Shown one piece after another: positions 45,102 to 53,947 of a stretch of 64,000 bases of DNA (position 1 is the first letter of the stretch; every line of letters begins with the position of its first letter). This DNA is from Filimonas lacunae. Its GTDB lineage: Bacteria > Bacteroidota > Bacteroidia > Chitinophagales > Chitinophagaceae. The notes beneath the pieces were generated by a model. That model saw only the letters and a list, made by a program, of their open reading frames with translations. It was not told where the DNA came from and did no database searches. The DNA lies in assembly GCF_002355595.1 (NCBI RefSeq), contig NZ_AP017422.1, positions 682,001-746,000 on the forward strand. Reading direction: 5' to 3'. The translations under genes were made by a program, and so were the position numbers.

Positions 45102-46133
45102 TTAGTATACCAGATGACGGGACGTATCCACACGTTGTTCGTTATGGTATTCAATCATCATCTCTTCACTGCCGATAATCAATGCAGATCGCTGGTGAAG
45201 AGATGTTGCTTTTATGTCCAGTATTCTTTTGCTGCCGTTACTGGCTTTGCCGCCTGCCCGCTCTACAATAAATGCCATAGGCATACATTCATATAATAAA
45301 CGCAGCTTGCCATTAGGTGCTTTGCTGGTGGTGGGGTACAAGAATATGCCACCTTTCAGCATGTTACGGTGTATGTCGGCAACCAGGCTGCCAGTGTAAC
45401 GTAACGAATAAGGGCCGCCATTATTTTTATGCCTGTTCTGACAATTCTCAATAAACTGTTGCACTTGTCCGCTGAACGATCCAAAATTGCCATAGTTCAC
45501 CGAGTAGATAGTACCCGAAGCCGGCTGGCTAATGTTGGGATGACTGAGGGTGAACTCGCCAATAGAAGGATCAAGGGTAAAGCCATTTACTCCTCTGCGG
45601 GTTGCATATACCATCATGGTGCTGGAACCGTAAATGATGTAGCCCGCTGCTACTATAGCTTTGCCATCCTGTAAAAAATCTTCTTCTGTGCAAGGTGTGC
45701 CCAATGGCGTTACCCGGCGCATGATGCAGAAGATGCTGCCTATGGAAATGTTTACGTCAATATTGCTGCTGCCATCCAACGGATCAAACAGTACCACATA
45801 CTTAGCCTTATTGCTCATGGGATCGTCAAAAGGCATAATATCATCTGTTTCTTCACTGGCTATACCTGCACAGTTAATGCCGCCACGTAGCACATTAATC
45901 AGTTGGGCATTGGCAAATTCATCCAGTTTTTGTACTTCTTCGCCCTGTATATTGGTGGTGCCGGTGCTGCCAATGATATGATGCACCAGTCCGGCTTTGT
46001 TTACTTCTACATTAATGCGTTTAGCGGCAAGGCTAATATCGCGCAGCAGGCCGGATAGCTGTCCGGTAGCTTTCGGAAAGTTTCTTAATTCCTGAATAGT
46101 AAACTCTTCCAGCGTCATGATGTGTGTTTGCAT
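45102..46133 (-). CDS. fbp: Class 1 fructose-1,6-bisphosphatase
   Basis: The 343-residue enzyme of gluconeogenesis removes the C1 phosphate of fructose-1,6-bisphosphate in the cytoplasm. The metal and active-site motifs are all present: SEETDD (93-98), LFDPLDGSSNID (115-126), and GKLRLLYECMPMAFIVERAGG near the C-terminus. The start may be ATG 46133 or the internal ATG at 46118 (MTLEEFTIQEL), which begins more like the family; no promoter box decided it. The length is normal for the class. Confidence 0.95.
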   Translation of the reverse strand: MQTHIMTLEEFTIQELRNFPKATGQLSGLLRDISLAAKRINVEVNKAGLVHHIIGSTGTTNIQGEEVQKLDEFANAQLINVLRGGINCAGIASEETDDIMPFDDPMSNKAKYVVLFDPLDGSSNIDVNISIGSIFCIMRRVTPLGTPCTEEDFLQDGKAIVAAGYIIYGSSTMMVYATRRGVNGFTLDPSIGEFTLSHPNISQPASGTIYSVNYGNFGSFSGQVQQFIENCQNRHKNNGGPYSLRYTGSLVADIHRNMLKGGIFLYPTTSKAPNGKLRLLYECMPMAFIVERAGGKASNGSKRILDIKATSLHQRSALIIGSEEMMIEYHNEQRVDTSRHLVY

Positions 46134-46494
46134 AGTATGATGGACTTCTGTTTTGCTGAAACTACAGGCATGCTTTTACCGGTAAGGATAAGGGGCGTAC
46201 CTGTCCTTTTCATTTTTGGTGAATAAATGAGTTGTTGAATTTTTCGGTTACTACCGATTGATATAGCAATATTAGGATGCAGTTTTTACACTGGTGTGGC
46301 GTAAGATTTTTGAAATTTTCACAATGGCAACGATTTAGTATAAAAATTGTCTAAAAATATAGGGGTAACGTTAAATTAATATTATCAATGTGCGCTATGA
46401 GGTATGGAAAAATGAAAAATGGTTTTCTAAAGGCTGCGGTACTGTTGAATTTTGGCACGGAACATATTGGAGGAAGGGGGAAGGAGGTAAAAGT
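46134..46494. other. 361-base gap upstream of fbp, no gene seen
   Basis: This AT-rich stretch between fbp (start) and lpdA (stop), both on the minus strand, should hold the fbp promoter. I found no full TAnnTTTG on the minus strand near the start and no tRNA or ORF with coding character. The small frames here lack signal peptides or biased composition. Confidence 0.6.
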
Positions 46495-46528
46495 AAAAAT
46501 GCCGGTAGCTTTTCAGCCCCGGCATTTT
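46495..46528 (-). terminator. Terminator after lpdA
   Basis: Arms about 46495-46505 and 46519-46528 (AAAATGCCGG paired with CCGGCATTTT) form a hairpin with a T-run on the minus strand, about 20 bases after the lpdA stop. Confidence 0.8.
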
Positions 46529-46549
46529 ACTTTATTGCGAACAGTAATT

Positions 46550-47959
46550 CTAGATGTCAATTGCTTCGCCGTAAGCTACAGCAACCGCTTCTTTCACCGC
46601 TTCACTCATAGTTGGGTGGGGGTGAATAGCGTTCAGAATTTCGTGGCCGGTAGTTTCCAGTTTACGTGCTACTGATACTTCCGCAATCATTTCTGTTACG
46701 TTGGTACCGATCATGTGCGCGCCCAGGAATTCACCATATTTAGCGTCGAAAATTACTTTTACAAAACCATCAGTGGCACCGGCAGCAGTAGCTTTACCGG
46801 AAGCGATAAATGGAAACTTACCTACTTTCACTTCGTAACCAGCTTCTTTCGCAGCTTTCTCTGTATAACCAACGCTGGCTATTTCAGGAGTGCAATAAGT
46901 ACAACCAGGAACGTTGTTATAGTCGATAGCCTCAGGCTGGTGAGCATATTTCTTTTCAATGAAACCGATAGCTTCTGCAGCATTGATACCTTCTTTGGTA
47001 GCAACATGTGCCAGGGCCTGACCAGGAACGCAATCACCAATAGCATAAATGCCTGGTACGTTGGTTTGGTAGTTTTTGTCAACGGTAATACGGCCTTTGT
47101 CGGTTTTGATGCCTAACTCTTCCAGTCCGATACCTTCAATGTTAGCAGCGATACCTACAGCGCTTAACACCACGTCAGCTTCCAGAACCACGGTGCTGCC
47201 GTCTTGTTTTTTAACAGTCGCTTTTACGCCTTTGCCAGCAATGTCCACTTTCTCTACAGAAGAGTTGGTCATTACTTCAATGCCTAATTTCTTGTATTGT
47301 TTTTCCAGTTCTTTAGAAATGTCTTCATCTTCAACAGGCACAATGCGTGGTAAAAACTCAACAATGGTAACTTTAGTACCCAGGCTATTATAAATGTAAG
47401 CAAACTCAACGCCTATGGCGCCGCTACCTACCACAATCATGCTTTTTGGTTGCTCAGGCAATACCATTGCTTCGCGGTAGCCGATCACTTTCTTACCATC
47501 GATAGGTAAGTTAGGCAGCTGACGGGCGCGGGCGCCGGTAGCAACAACAATGTATTTACCTTCTACCACGCTTTTAGAACCATCGGCAGCAGTTACTTCT
47601 ATCTGGCCTTTTGCTTTCAGTTTACCGAAGCCCATGATTACATCAATCTTGTTCTTCTTCATCAGAAACTGAACGCCTTTATTCATTTTGTCGGCAACGC
47701 CACGGCTACGCTTGATAACGGCGCCAAAATCGGCTTGCACACCTGTTGCATTAATACCATAGGCAGTGCTGTGTTTCATATATTCATACACCTGCGTGCT
47801 CTTCAGCAGCGCTTTTGTAGGAATACAACCCCAGTTAAGGCATATACCACCTAACACTTCTTTTTCAATGATAGCTACTTTAAATCCAAGCTGTGAGGCA
47901 CGGATAGCGGCGGGATAACCTCCGGGACCACTGCCCAAAACAATTACATCGTATGCCAT
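46550..47959 (-). CDS. lpdA: Dihydrolipoyl dehydrogenase (E3)
   Basis: The 469-residue flavoenzyme re-oxidises dihydrolipoamide for 2-oxo acid dehydrogenase complexes, passing electrons to NAD+. It shows the FAD loop VLGSGPGGYPAAIRA, the redox disulfide Cys-40/Cys-45 (GGICLNWGCIPTK), the NAD loop VVGSGAIGVEFA, the second FAD motif GIYAIGDCV, and the catalytic His in NAIHPHPTMSE. The start at 47959 (MAYDVIVLG) is the family start; the frame is open 15 codons further. It can serve the two E2 components at 1-341 and 19582-21042. It is divergent from ppc. Confidence 0.96.
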   Translation of the reverse strand: MAYDVIVLGSGPGGYPAAIRASQLGFKVAIIEKEVLGGICLNWGCIPTKALLKSTQVYEYMKHSTAYGINATGVQADFGAVIKRSRGVADKMNKGVQFLMKKNKIDVIMGFGKLKAKGQIEVTAADGSKSVVEGKYIVVATGARARQLPNLPIDGKKVIGYREAMVLPEQPKSMIVVGSGAIGVEFAYIYNSLGTKVTIVEFLPRIVPVEDEDISKELEKQYKKLGIEVMTNSSVEKVDIAGKGVKATVKKQDGSTVVLEADVVLSAVGIAANIEGIGLEELGIKTDKGRITVDKNYQTNVPGIYAIGDCVPGQALAHVATKEGINAAEAIGFIEKKYAHQPEAIDYNNVPGCTYCTPEIASVGYTEKAAKEAGYEVKVGKFPFIASGKATAAGATDGFVKVIFDAKYGEFLGAHMIGTNVTEMIAEVSVARKLETTGHEILNAIHPHPTMSEAVKEAVAVAYGEAIDI

Positions 47960-48172
47960 GGCACTAAATGATTTTATTGATAAGATGAGCGAAATTACGT
48001 GCAACCAATCAAATTAAAAAACAGAGTTACGTGTGCTAACAGCTGTTGTTAATAGAGGTGTGGAAATTGAATATTATCCAAATTTAAGGGGGGTGCCTGC
48101 ATAAAAGGTAAATTGTACTACCTTAGACCGCTGTAACAGTTTGGCGTTCTTGCTGTTACTAATGCGTATATT

Positions 48173-50740
48173 ATGGATAACGTTTTACAACAATACAAAA
48201 ACCTGGTAGCCATCAGGTTCCAATTGTATAACAGTCTTTTCACCTCCCTTCCCTTTCACCGTATCGAAAAAACGGGAGTGCTGTTATCGCTGTTCCTGAT
48301 ACATTGCGAAGAAGGCTACAGAAAGCAACAGAGCCCTAATGACATCATTACCTCTTTTATGGAGCAGTACACCCCGTATCGGAAAGAACAGGAGTTACTG
48401 GATCTGTTGTTTAGATTTATACAATATGCCGAAAGGCAGGTTGTGCTGTTTGATGCCCTGGAAGATGCAGCTTTCTGCAACACCCATGACATGAACGGTC
48501 CCGGCAGTTTAAAACACCTGCAGTCGGAAGTGATACAAAAAGGCAAGCAGGGAGCGCTGGCCGAAAAGATGAAGCGTTTTTCCATTCGCATGGTGTTAAC
48601 TGCGCATCCTACCCAGTTTTATCCTGGCGAGGTATTGGGCATTATCAGCGATCTGGCAAAAGCCTTATCTAATGCCGATAGCGCTACGGTAAACGAATAC
48701 CTGCAACAATTGGGCAAAACGCCTTTCCTCAAAAGAGAAAAACCGAAACCATACGATGAGGCGGTAAGCCTGTTATGGTATCTCGAAAACATATTCTACC
48801 CCGCTTCCGGCAAAATACTCAGTGAAATAAAATCGCAGTTCCCGGATGCGGTGGATGCCAACAACCCGTTAATTCACCTGGGCTTCTGGCCTGGTGGCGA
48901 CAGGGATGGTAACCCTTTCGTAACCTCCGATACTACGGTAAAGGTGGCCGAATCGCTGCGTCGCAGCATTATGAAGTGCTACTATCTGGAGCTGCGTAAG
49001 CTGCGTCGCCGTCTTACCTTTAAAGGTATCAGTGATGCGTTGCTGAACCTCGAAAACCAGTTGTATACCAACCTGTTTGTGAAAGAATATCCTTGCGATG
49101 TTTGTGGCAACCAGCTGTTGAAAACATTACTGGAAATAAGGGAAACGCTTATTACCCAGCACAATGGTCTGTTCCTGTACAAACTGGAAAACCTTATTAG
49201 TAAGGTGCAGGTGTTTGGTTTGCACTTTGCTTCACTGGACGTGCGTCAGGACAGCGGTGTTCATGGTAAGCTGATTGAAGACATCCTGGCTCATACAAAA
49301 CTGTTGCCAGCCAACTACCAGCAGCTAGATGAGGACGGCAAAATTGCCGCGCTGATGAACGTAAAAGAGCTGGAAGATATTGCTGTGCTGGATGACGAAT
49401 TAAGTCGCGACTGTGTTGAAACAGTACGTGCGATAAAGGGCATTCAACAGGTGAACGGCGAAAAAGGTTGTCACCGCTATATCATCAGTCATACTACCAG
49501 CGCTGTAAACATCATGGAGGTGTACGGTTTGTTTATGCTGAGTGGCTGGGATAAAAAAGCACTGACCATTGATATCGTTCCATTGTTCGAAACTGTGGAA
49601 GATTTACAAAATGCAGGTGCTGCTATGCAGAAGCTGTATGCTATCAAAGAGTATCGTGCACACCTGGAAGCCCGTGGCAACACCCAAACCATCATGTTAG
49701 GCTTCTCTGATGGCACTAAGGATGGCGGTTACCTGATGGCTAACTGGAGCATTTATAAAGCGAAAGAAGAATTAACCCGCATATCCCGTGAATATGATAT
49801 CGATGTTGTGTTCTTTGATGGCAGGGGAGGTCCACCAGCCCGTGGGGGGGGGAAAACGCATAAGTTCTACGCTTCTATGGGCCAGAATATCGCCAACAAC
49901 GAAATTCAATTAACCATACAAGGGCAAACCATCAGCTCTAATTTCGGCACTATCGACTCTGCCCAGTTTAACATTGAGCAGTTAATCAATGCCGGTATTT
50001 CCAATGAGTTGTTTGCACCACGCAGAGATACACTTTCTGCCGAAGAAGATGCACTGTTAAACCAACTGGCTGTAGATAGCTTTGATTCTTATGTGAAGCT
50101 GAAAAATCATCCTTACTTCCTGGAATATCTGGGCCATGCCAGTCCGTTACGTTTCTATTCACAAACCAACATAGGTAGTCGTCCTGCTAAAAGAGGTTCC
50201 AGCAACCAGTTAAGCTTAAACGATCTCAGGGCCATTCCTTATGTAGGTTCCTGGAGCCAGTTAAAGCAAAACGTTACCGGTTACTATGGGGTAGGCCAGG
50301 CGTTAAAGAAAATGGATGAAGCCGGCAGGTGGAACGAGGTTAGCAGCCTGTATAAAAGCAGTCTGTTGTTTAAAACCTTAATGGACAACTGCGAAATGTC
50401 TATGAAAAAGACATTTTTCCCGCTCACCGCTTTCTTATCAGAGCATCCGAAGTACGGCGAAATCTGGAATCTGATCTATGCTGAATACGAATTAACCAAA
50501 AAGTACGTGTTGCGTTTATCCGGTAATGCAGATCTGATGGGTGATTACCCGGTTGATCAGTTGTCTATCCAAATGCGTGAGCGTATTGTGTTGCCGCTGT
50601 TAACCATTCAGCAGTTTGGTATCACCAAAGTGCGCGAACTGGAAGAGCAGTTAATTGATTCTCCGGTGAAAAGTAACTATGAGAAAATGGTAATGCGTTG
50701 CTCATTTGGCATCATCAACGCAGGTCGCAACTCGGTATAA
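48173..50740 (+). CDS. ppc: Phosphoenolpyruvate carboxylase
   Basis: The 855-residue enzyme fixes bicarbonate onto PEP to give oxaloacetate, feeding the TCA cycle. Motifs are the catalytic His-145 in VLTAHPTQF, FWPGGDRDGNPFVTSDTT (PEP binding), FFDGRGGPPARGGGKTH (about 548-562) in place of the usual FHGRGG, and the C-terminal end INAGRNSV. The Asp in FFDGRGG agrees with the Bacteroidota form of the enzyme. The GGG after PPAR is encoded by nine consecutive G (49844-49852). The length is close to the family's 880-930. A perfect palindromic terminator follows. Confidence 0.95.
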   Translation: MDNVLQQYKNLVAIRFQLYNSLFTSLPFHRIEKTGVLLSLFLIHCEEGYRKQQSPNDIITSFMEQYTPYRKEQELLDLLFRFIQYAERQVVLFDALEDAAFCNTHDMNGPGSLKHLQSEVIQKGKQGALAEKMKRFSIRMVLTAHPTQFYPGEVLGIISDLAKALSNADSATVNEYLQQLGKTPFLKREKPKPYDEAVSLLWYLENIFYPASGKILSEIKSQFPDAVDANNPLIHLGFWPGGDRDGNPFVTSDTTVKVAESLRRSIMKCYYLELRKLRRRLTFKGISDALLNLENQLYTNLFVKEYPCDVCGNQLLKTLLEIRETLITQHNGLFLYKLENLISKVQVFGLHFASLDVRQDSGVHGKLIEDILAHTKLLPANYQQLDEDGKIAALMNVKELEDIAVLDDELSRDCVETVRAIKGIQQVNGEKGCHRYIISHTTSAVNIMEVYGLFMLSGWDKKALTIDIVPLFETVEDLQNAGAAMQKLYAIKEYRAHLEARGNTQTIMLGFSDGTKDGGYLMANWSIYKAKEELTRISREYDIDVVFFDGRGGPPARGGGKTHKFYASMGQNIANNEIQLTIQGQTISSNFGTIDSAQFNIEQLINAGISNELFAPRRDTLSAEEDALLNQLAVDSFDSYVKLKNHPYFLEYLGHASPLRFYSQTNIGSRPAKRGSSNQLSLNDLRAIPYVGSWSQLKQNVTGYYGVGQALKKMDEAGRWNEVSSLYKSSLLFKTLMDNCEMSMKKTFFPLTAFLSEHPKYGEIWNLIYAEYELTKKYVLRLSGNADLMGDYPVDQLSIQMRERIVLPLLTIQQFGITKVRELEEQLIDSPVKSNYEKMVMRCSFGIINAGRNSV

Positions 50741-50763
50741 TTTTACTTTAATACACCAACATA

Positions 50764-50791
50764 GAAAAAGCCCGGCTAGCCGGGCTTTTTC
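50764..50791. terminator. Bidirectional terminator, 28-base perfect palindrome
   Basis: The sequence is self-complementary over 28 bases centred on GCTAGC, with an A-run at one end and a T-run at the other. It lies between ppc (stop 50740) and the convergent porin gene (stop 50815). The actual loop would be the central 4-6 bases. Confidence 0.9.
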
Positions 50792-50814
50792 GTTTTGTAT
50801 GGCTGATAGCGGAA

Positions 50815-51894
50815 TTAAAAGTGATAAGTGGCTGCCAGTATAAAGCTGCCTGTTGACTTGCTGGTACCGCCGGAAGCTTTCTGGAATATGGTTTCATTAT
50901 TGGTAGCATCAAAGCGAAACTCAGGTATAATGGTAAGGTTGTCTACTTTAAAATTGGCAGAAATAGTAGGCACAATAGCGTGGTTTACGCCAATGATGTT
51001 GTCTTTATCTCCTATATATTCAAATCTGCCGGTAAGGCCAAACCAATCTTTAGGATCAACGTTCAGGTATAAAGCCGAACCCCACCATTTGCCGCTGGTA
51101 TAGTCATCAGCAGTGGTTGGTCTTGTGCTTACCGATTGCAGGGTGCCATTGTAGCCTATACTAAATTTAGAAGTTGCCGCATATGTGACTACTACATCTC
51201 CTTGTATTACTTTCTTAAAGTCGTTTTGTTTGCCACCTACAAAGTTTACATACAGTTTCAGCTTATCATCCTTGCTGCCTGTAGAAAACTGAGCCAAAAC
51301 GCTTTTAGGTAAAGTGCTGCCGTCTCTTACATCGGTAGGGTTGGCAATACCTAACATCAAGGCGCTTTTGCCACCCAGGCTAATGTCGGCTTTCAATCCT
51401 GTGTGAGAAAAGGGCCCATAAGAGAACATGTAACTCATGCTATAGTTTCTGTTCAGGTAGGGATCCAGTACTTCGTAGCCCACATGGGTGGCCCAGCTAC
51501 CAAAAGTAAACTTCACCGCATCCGAAGGAGCGTAGGTTACATATAATTGTTTAATGGCTAAACGGGTGTTTGCATCATTGTAAGCAAATTCTTCTGCTCT
51601 TCTGCCAAAGCCCAGGTCGGCCACTACGCCGGCTTTGCCTTTGGTGTACTCTGCTTTTAAACTGGCCATTCCTAACTCAAATGAGTTATGAGAATGGGTA
51701 AAGCTGGTAGGGCTATTGTAATAAGGTGCGTTGGATGTAGTAGGGTCAAATACAGGAGGTTTAGAGGTGTTGTATCTGTAATAAACGTCGGCGTTTCCCG
51801 ATAGCGTAAAAGTGCCTGTCTTAGTGGTGTCTTGCGCGTCTACGCATACGGCTGCGCATGCTGCAACGCCTGTTGCAAATAATTTTTGTAACAT
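50815..51894 (-). CDS. Outer-membrane porin of the OmpL-like (beta-barrel porin-2) type
   Basis: The 359-residue product has a signal peptide (about 1-20, ending CVDAQ) and then alternating amphipathic strands. There is an N-terminal LSGNADVYYRYN strand, a conserved GSWATHVGYEVLDPYLNRNYSMSYMFSYGPFSHTGLKA segment, and the C-terminal strand FILAATYHF ending in Phe. In Bacteroidota this porin family often stands beside amtB, as here. It may let ammonium or small nitrogen compounds cross the outer membrane; this is an inference from context. The long 5' gap (278 bases up to the amtB terminator) suggests regulation. Confidence 0.82.
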   Translation of the reverse strand: MLQKLFATGVAACAAVCVDAQDTTKTGTFTLSGNADVYYRYNTSKPPVFDPTTSNAPYYNSPTSFTHSHNSFELGMASLKAEYTKGKAGVVADLGFGRRAEEFAYNDANTRLAIKQLYVTYAPSDAVKFTFGSWATHVGYEVLDPYLNRNYSMSYMFSYGPFSHTGLKADISLGGKSALMLGIANPTDVRDGSTLPKSVLAQFSTGSKDDKLKLYVNFVGGKQNDFKKVIQGDVVVTYAATSKFSIGYNGTLQSVSTRPTTADDYTSGKWWGSALYLNVDPKDWFGLTGRFEYIGDKDNIIGVNHAIVPTISANFKVDNLTIIPEFRFDATNNETIFQKASGGTSKSTGSFILAATYHF

Positions 51895-52172
51895 TGTGAG
51901 GATTTTTAAGTGTTAAATGAAAGGGTGTTGCTTTACACGGCGCGCGAAAGCTTGTTCCAGAAGCCCGCGTTCCTAAAGGCAATACCTTTTCTGTTTTTAG
52001 CTGTCTAAAAACCGATAGTTATAGTGTGAATGCGTGTGTTTGTGTGTACGTTATAAAATGGCCAGCCTAGAGAGCAGTTGATTCAGAAGTCGTCAGTTAG
52101 TCGTCAAATTCGTCAGGCAAAGAGAACAATCAAATCTTGTCTATGTTTCCTCAGGCAAAAATCAAAAACCAG
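51895..52172 (-). promoter_or_regulatory. Long upstream region of the porin gene with phased CGTCA repeats
   Basis: No gene is seen in these 278 bases. Three CGTCA copies (52091-52095, 52102-52106, 52111-52115; TGACG on the coding strand) are spaced 11 and 9 bases apart, about one helical turn, and the octamer-plus TCAGGCAAA occurs twice (about 52113-52121 and 52151-52159). This layout could bind a regulator of the porin. A clear TAnnTTTG box was not found. Confidence 0.4.
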
Positions 52173-52211
52173 AAGGGCGAACGGGATACGGGTAGCACCC
52201 CGTTCGCCCTT
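52173..52211 (-). terminator. Terminator after amtB
   Basis: Arms 52173-52185 and 52199-52211 (13 bp, AAGGGCGAACGGG with its complement) enclose a 13-base loop. On the minus strand it is followed by T-rich sequence, 32 bases after the amtB stop. It makes the porin a separate transcript unless read through. Confidence 0.85.
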
Positions 52212-52242
52212 TTATGAATAAAATCAGAAAGTCTTTAAAATA

Positions 52243-53601
52243 TTAGGATGCCGCTAAAGTAGCTGTTAAGTTTTTACCGGCATATTCTTCATTGTGTTGA
52301 GTTGCATCCAGGCCTTCCAGTTCTTCTTCTGCTGTTACACGTAATGGCAGAATTAAGCCGATGAACTTAAAGATGGCATAAGATACTACAAAGCTGTAAG
52401 CCACTACTATCAACATTGCTTTCAGTTGAATCAGGAAGAAGGCAAGGCCGCCTTCCGGACCAGCAGGGTTTACGTTTTTAGAAGCGAAAATGCCTGTCAT
52501 TAACATACCCACCATACCGCCAATACCGTGGCAAGGGAATACGTCTAAGGCATCATCTAAAGTTGATTTTTGTTTGAAGTAAACCGCTACGTTTGAAATG
52601 ATAGCAGCTACTACGCCAATGAATATACTTTGTGGCACGGCTACAAAACCTGCGGCAGGCGTAATAGCTACCAGGCCTACTACGGCACCGATACAAAAGC
52701 CTAAGGCAGATGGTTTTTTGCCACGTACCACGTCAAAGAACATCCATGATAAACCAGCAGCACCAGCAGCGGTGTTAGTGGTAAAGAAGGCAGAAACGGC
52801 TAACGGACCAGCACTTAAAGCGCTACCGGCGTTAAAGCCAAACCAGCCAAACCACAGTAAACCGGTACCAATCAACACGTAAGGCACGTTGGCTGGCGGA
52901 ATTTCTCTGTGTTCAATATGTGTATGTCTGCGTTTTAATACTAAAGCACCTGCTAAAGCGGCACAACCTGCAGAAATGTGTACTACGGTACCACCTGCAA
53001 AGTCAAATACACCCATTTTAGCCAGGAAGCCGTTGGGATGCCAGCTCCAGTGTGCCAGTGGTGCGTACACCAGCAGGCCAAATAATGCCACAAACAGCAC
53101 ATAGGCGGTAAAACGGATACGTTCTGCAACGGCACCTACTACCAGGCCTGGGGTGATGATAGCAAACATTAACTGGAAAACGGCAAATAAGCCTAAAGGG
53201 ATAGTTAAGGGAGCGCCATCCTGTAAATGGGGAGCGCCGGTCATTACATTCTTGAAAAACATAAAGGTGGTGGGATTGCCAATGAAACCTCCGATAGAGT
53301 CGCCAAAGCAAAGGCTAAAGCCTACTACTATCCATAATACACTTACCACACCTGCAGCCACCAGACTTTTCATCATAGTGGAAATCACGTTTTTTCTGTC
53401 CACCATCCCACCGTAGAAAAAGGCAAGACCGGGAGTCATTAAAAACACAAGGGCAGAGGATACTAAAATCCATGTAATATCAGCCGCGCTGTAAGTACTG
53501 GGATCGTTGGTGTCTGGTTTGGATTGAATGGTGAGGGCTCCAAGTGCAATCGCCGACAAGAGTACAAAGGGTGCCACCTGTTTGATAGTGACTTTACTCA
53601 T
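52243..53601 (-). CDS. amtB: Ammonium transporter
   Basis: The 452-residue protein has about 11-12 transmembrane helices and the Amt signature: DPSTYSAADITWILVSSALVFLMTPGLAFFYGGMV, FAGGTVVHISAGCAALAGALVL with the first pore His, and DVFPCHGIGGMVGMLMTG with the second. It imports ammonium at low concentration. In many bacteria a glnK (PII) gene follows amtB and blocks the channel; here none is next to it. It lies in the same direction as gltB and gltD but has its own candidate promoter. Confidence 0.96.
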   Translation of the reverse strand: MSKVTIKQVAPFVLLSAIALGALTIQSKPDTNDPSTYSAADITWILVSSALVFLMTPGLAFFYGGMVDRKNVISTMMKSLVAAGVVSVLWIVVGFSLCFGDSIGGFIGNPTTFMFFKNVMTGAPHLQDGAPLTIPLGLFAVFQLMFAIITPGLVVGAVAERIRFTAYVLFVALFGLLVYAPLAHWSWHPNGFLAKMGVFDFAGGTVVHISAGCAALAGALVLKRRHTHIEHREIPPANVPYVLIGTGLLWFGWFGFNAGSALSAGPLAVSAFFTTNTAAGAAGLSWMFFDVVRGKKPSALGFCIGAVVGLVAITPAAGFVAVPQSIFIGVVAAIISNVAVYFKQKSTLDDALDVFPCHGIGGMVGMLMTGIFASKNVNPAGPEGGLAFFLIQLKAMLIVVAYSFVVSYAIFKFIGLILPLRVTAEEELEGLDATQHNEEYAGKNLTATLAAS

Positions 53602-53648
53602 AATGTTCTGGTTTAAATTAAAAAATAAAAAATGTGATTTAATTTAAA

Positions 53649-53678
53649 TAAAAGTACGATTAATTATAGATTCTGCAA
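53649..53678 (-). promoter_or_regulatory. Candidate promoter for amtB
   Basis: On the minus strand TTG (53676-53678), a 19-base spacer and TACTTTTA (53649-53656), a one-mismatch -7 box, precede ATG 53601 by 47 bases. The AT-rich region 53679-53880 beyond it contains a 14-base perfect palindrome (ATTTAATATTAAAT, 53819-53832) and two GGTGTAAT copies (53700-53707 and 53744-53751), but no gene. Confidence 0.45.
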
Positions 53679-53883
53679 GTTTTTATACATATATTATTTG
53701 GTGTAATATAATTCTGCATGTAATTAGTACACAATTAGTTGGAGGTGTAATTTGCCTGAAAAAACCATAGTTTCTGAATTTTCAATTTTTAGAAAATCTG
53801 GAACCTGCTTTGGATTTTATTTAATATTAAATTTGTTTAATGTATTTATGGCTGGCTGGTAGTATCTCCCTCATTCTGGGGAT

Positions 53884-53917
53884 AAAAAAAGACCATTACC
53901 TGGAAAGGCAATGGTCT
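53884..53917 (-). terminator. Terminator after gltD
   Basis: AGACCATT (53890-53897) pairs with AATGGTCT (53910-53917), extended by a short inner helix, and is followed on the minus strand by seven T. It stands 30 bases after the gltD stop. Confidence 0.8.
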
Positions 53918-53947
53918 GTTGTTCAGCTATAAATCGGAATAAAAAAA

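Noticed and set aside
46388-46675. Small plus-strand frames in the gap and the lpdA 3' end
   Set aside because: They run antisense into lpdA across its terminator and show no signal peptide, motif or coding bias.
48120-48172. Sigma-54 promoter (TGGC...TTGC) upstream of ppc
   Set aside because: The GG and GC doublets are separated by 7 bases instead of the required 10.
53819-53832. AT-only palindrome upstream of amtB as an operator
   Set aside because: A 14-base A/T palindrome is expected by chance in such AT-rich DNA, and it lies more than 140 bases from the candidate promoter.
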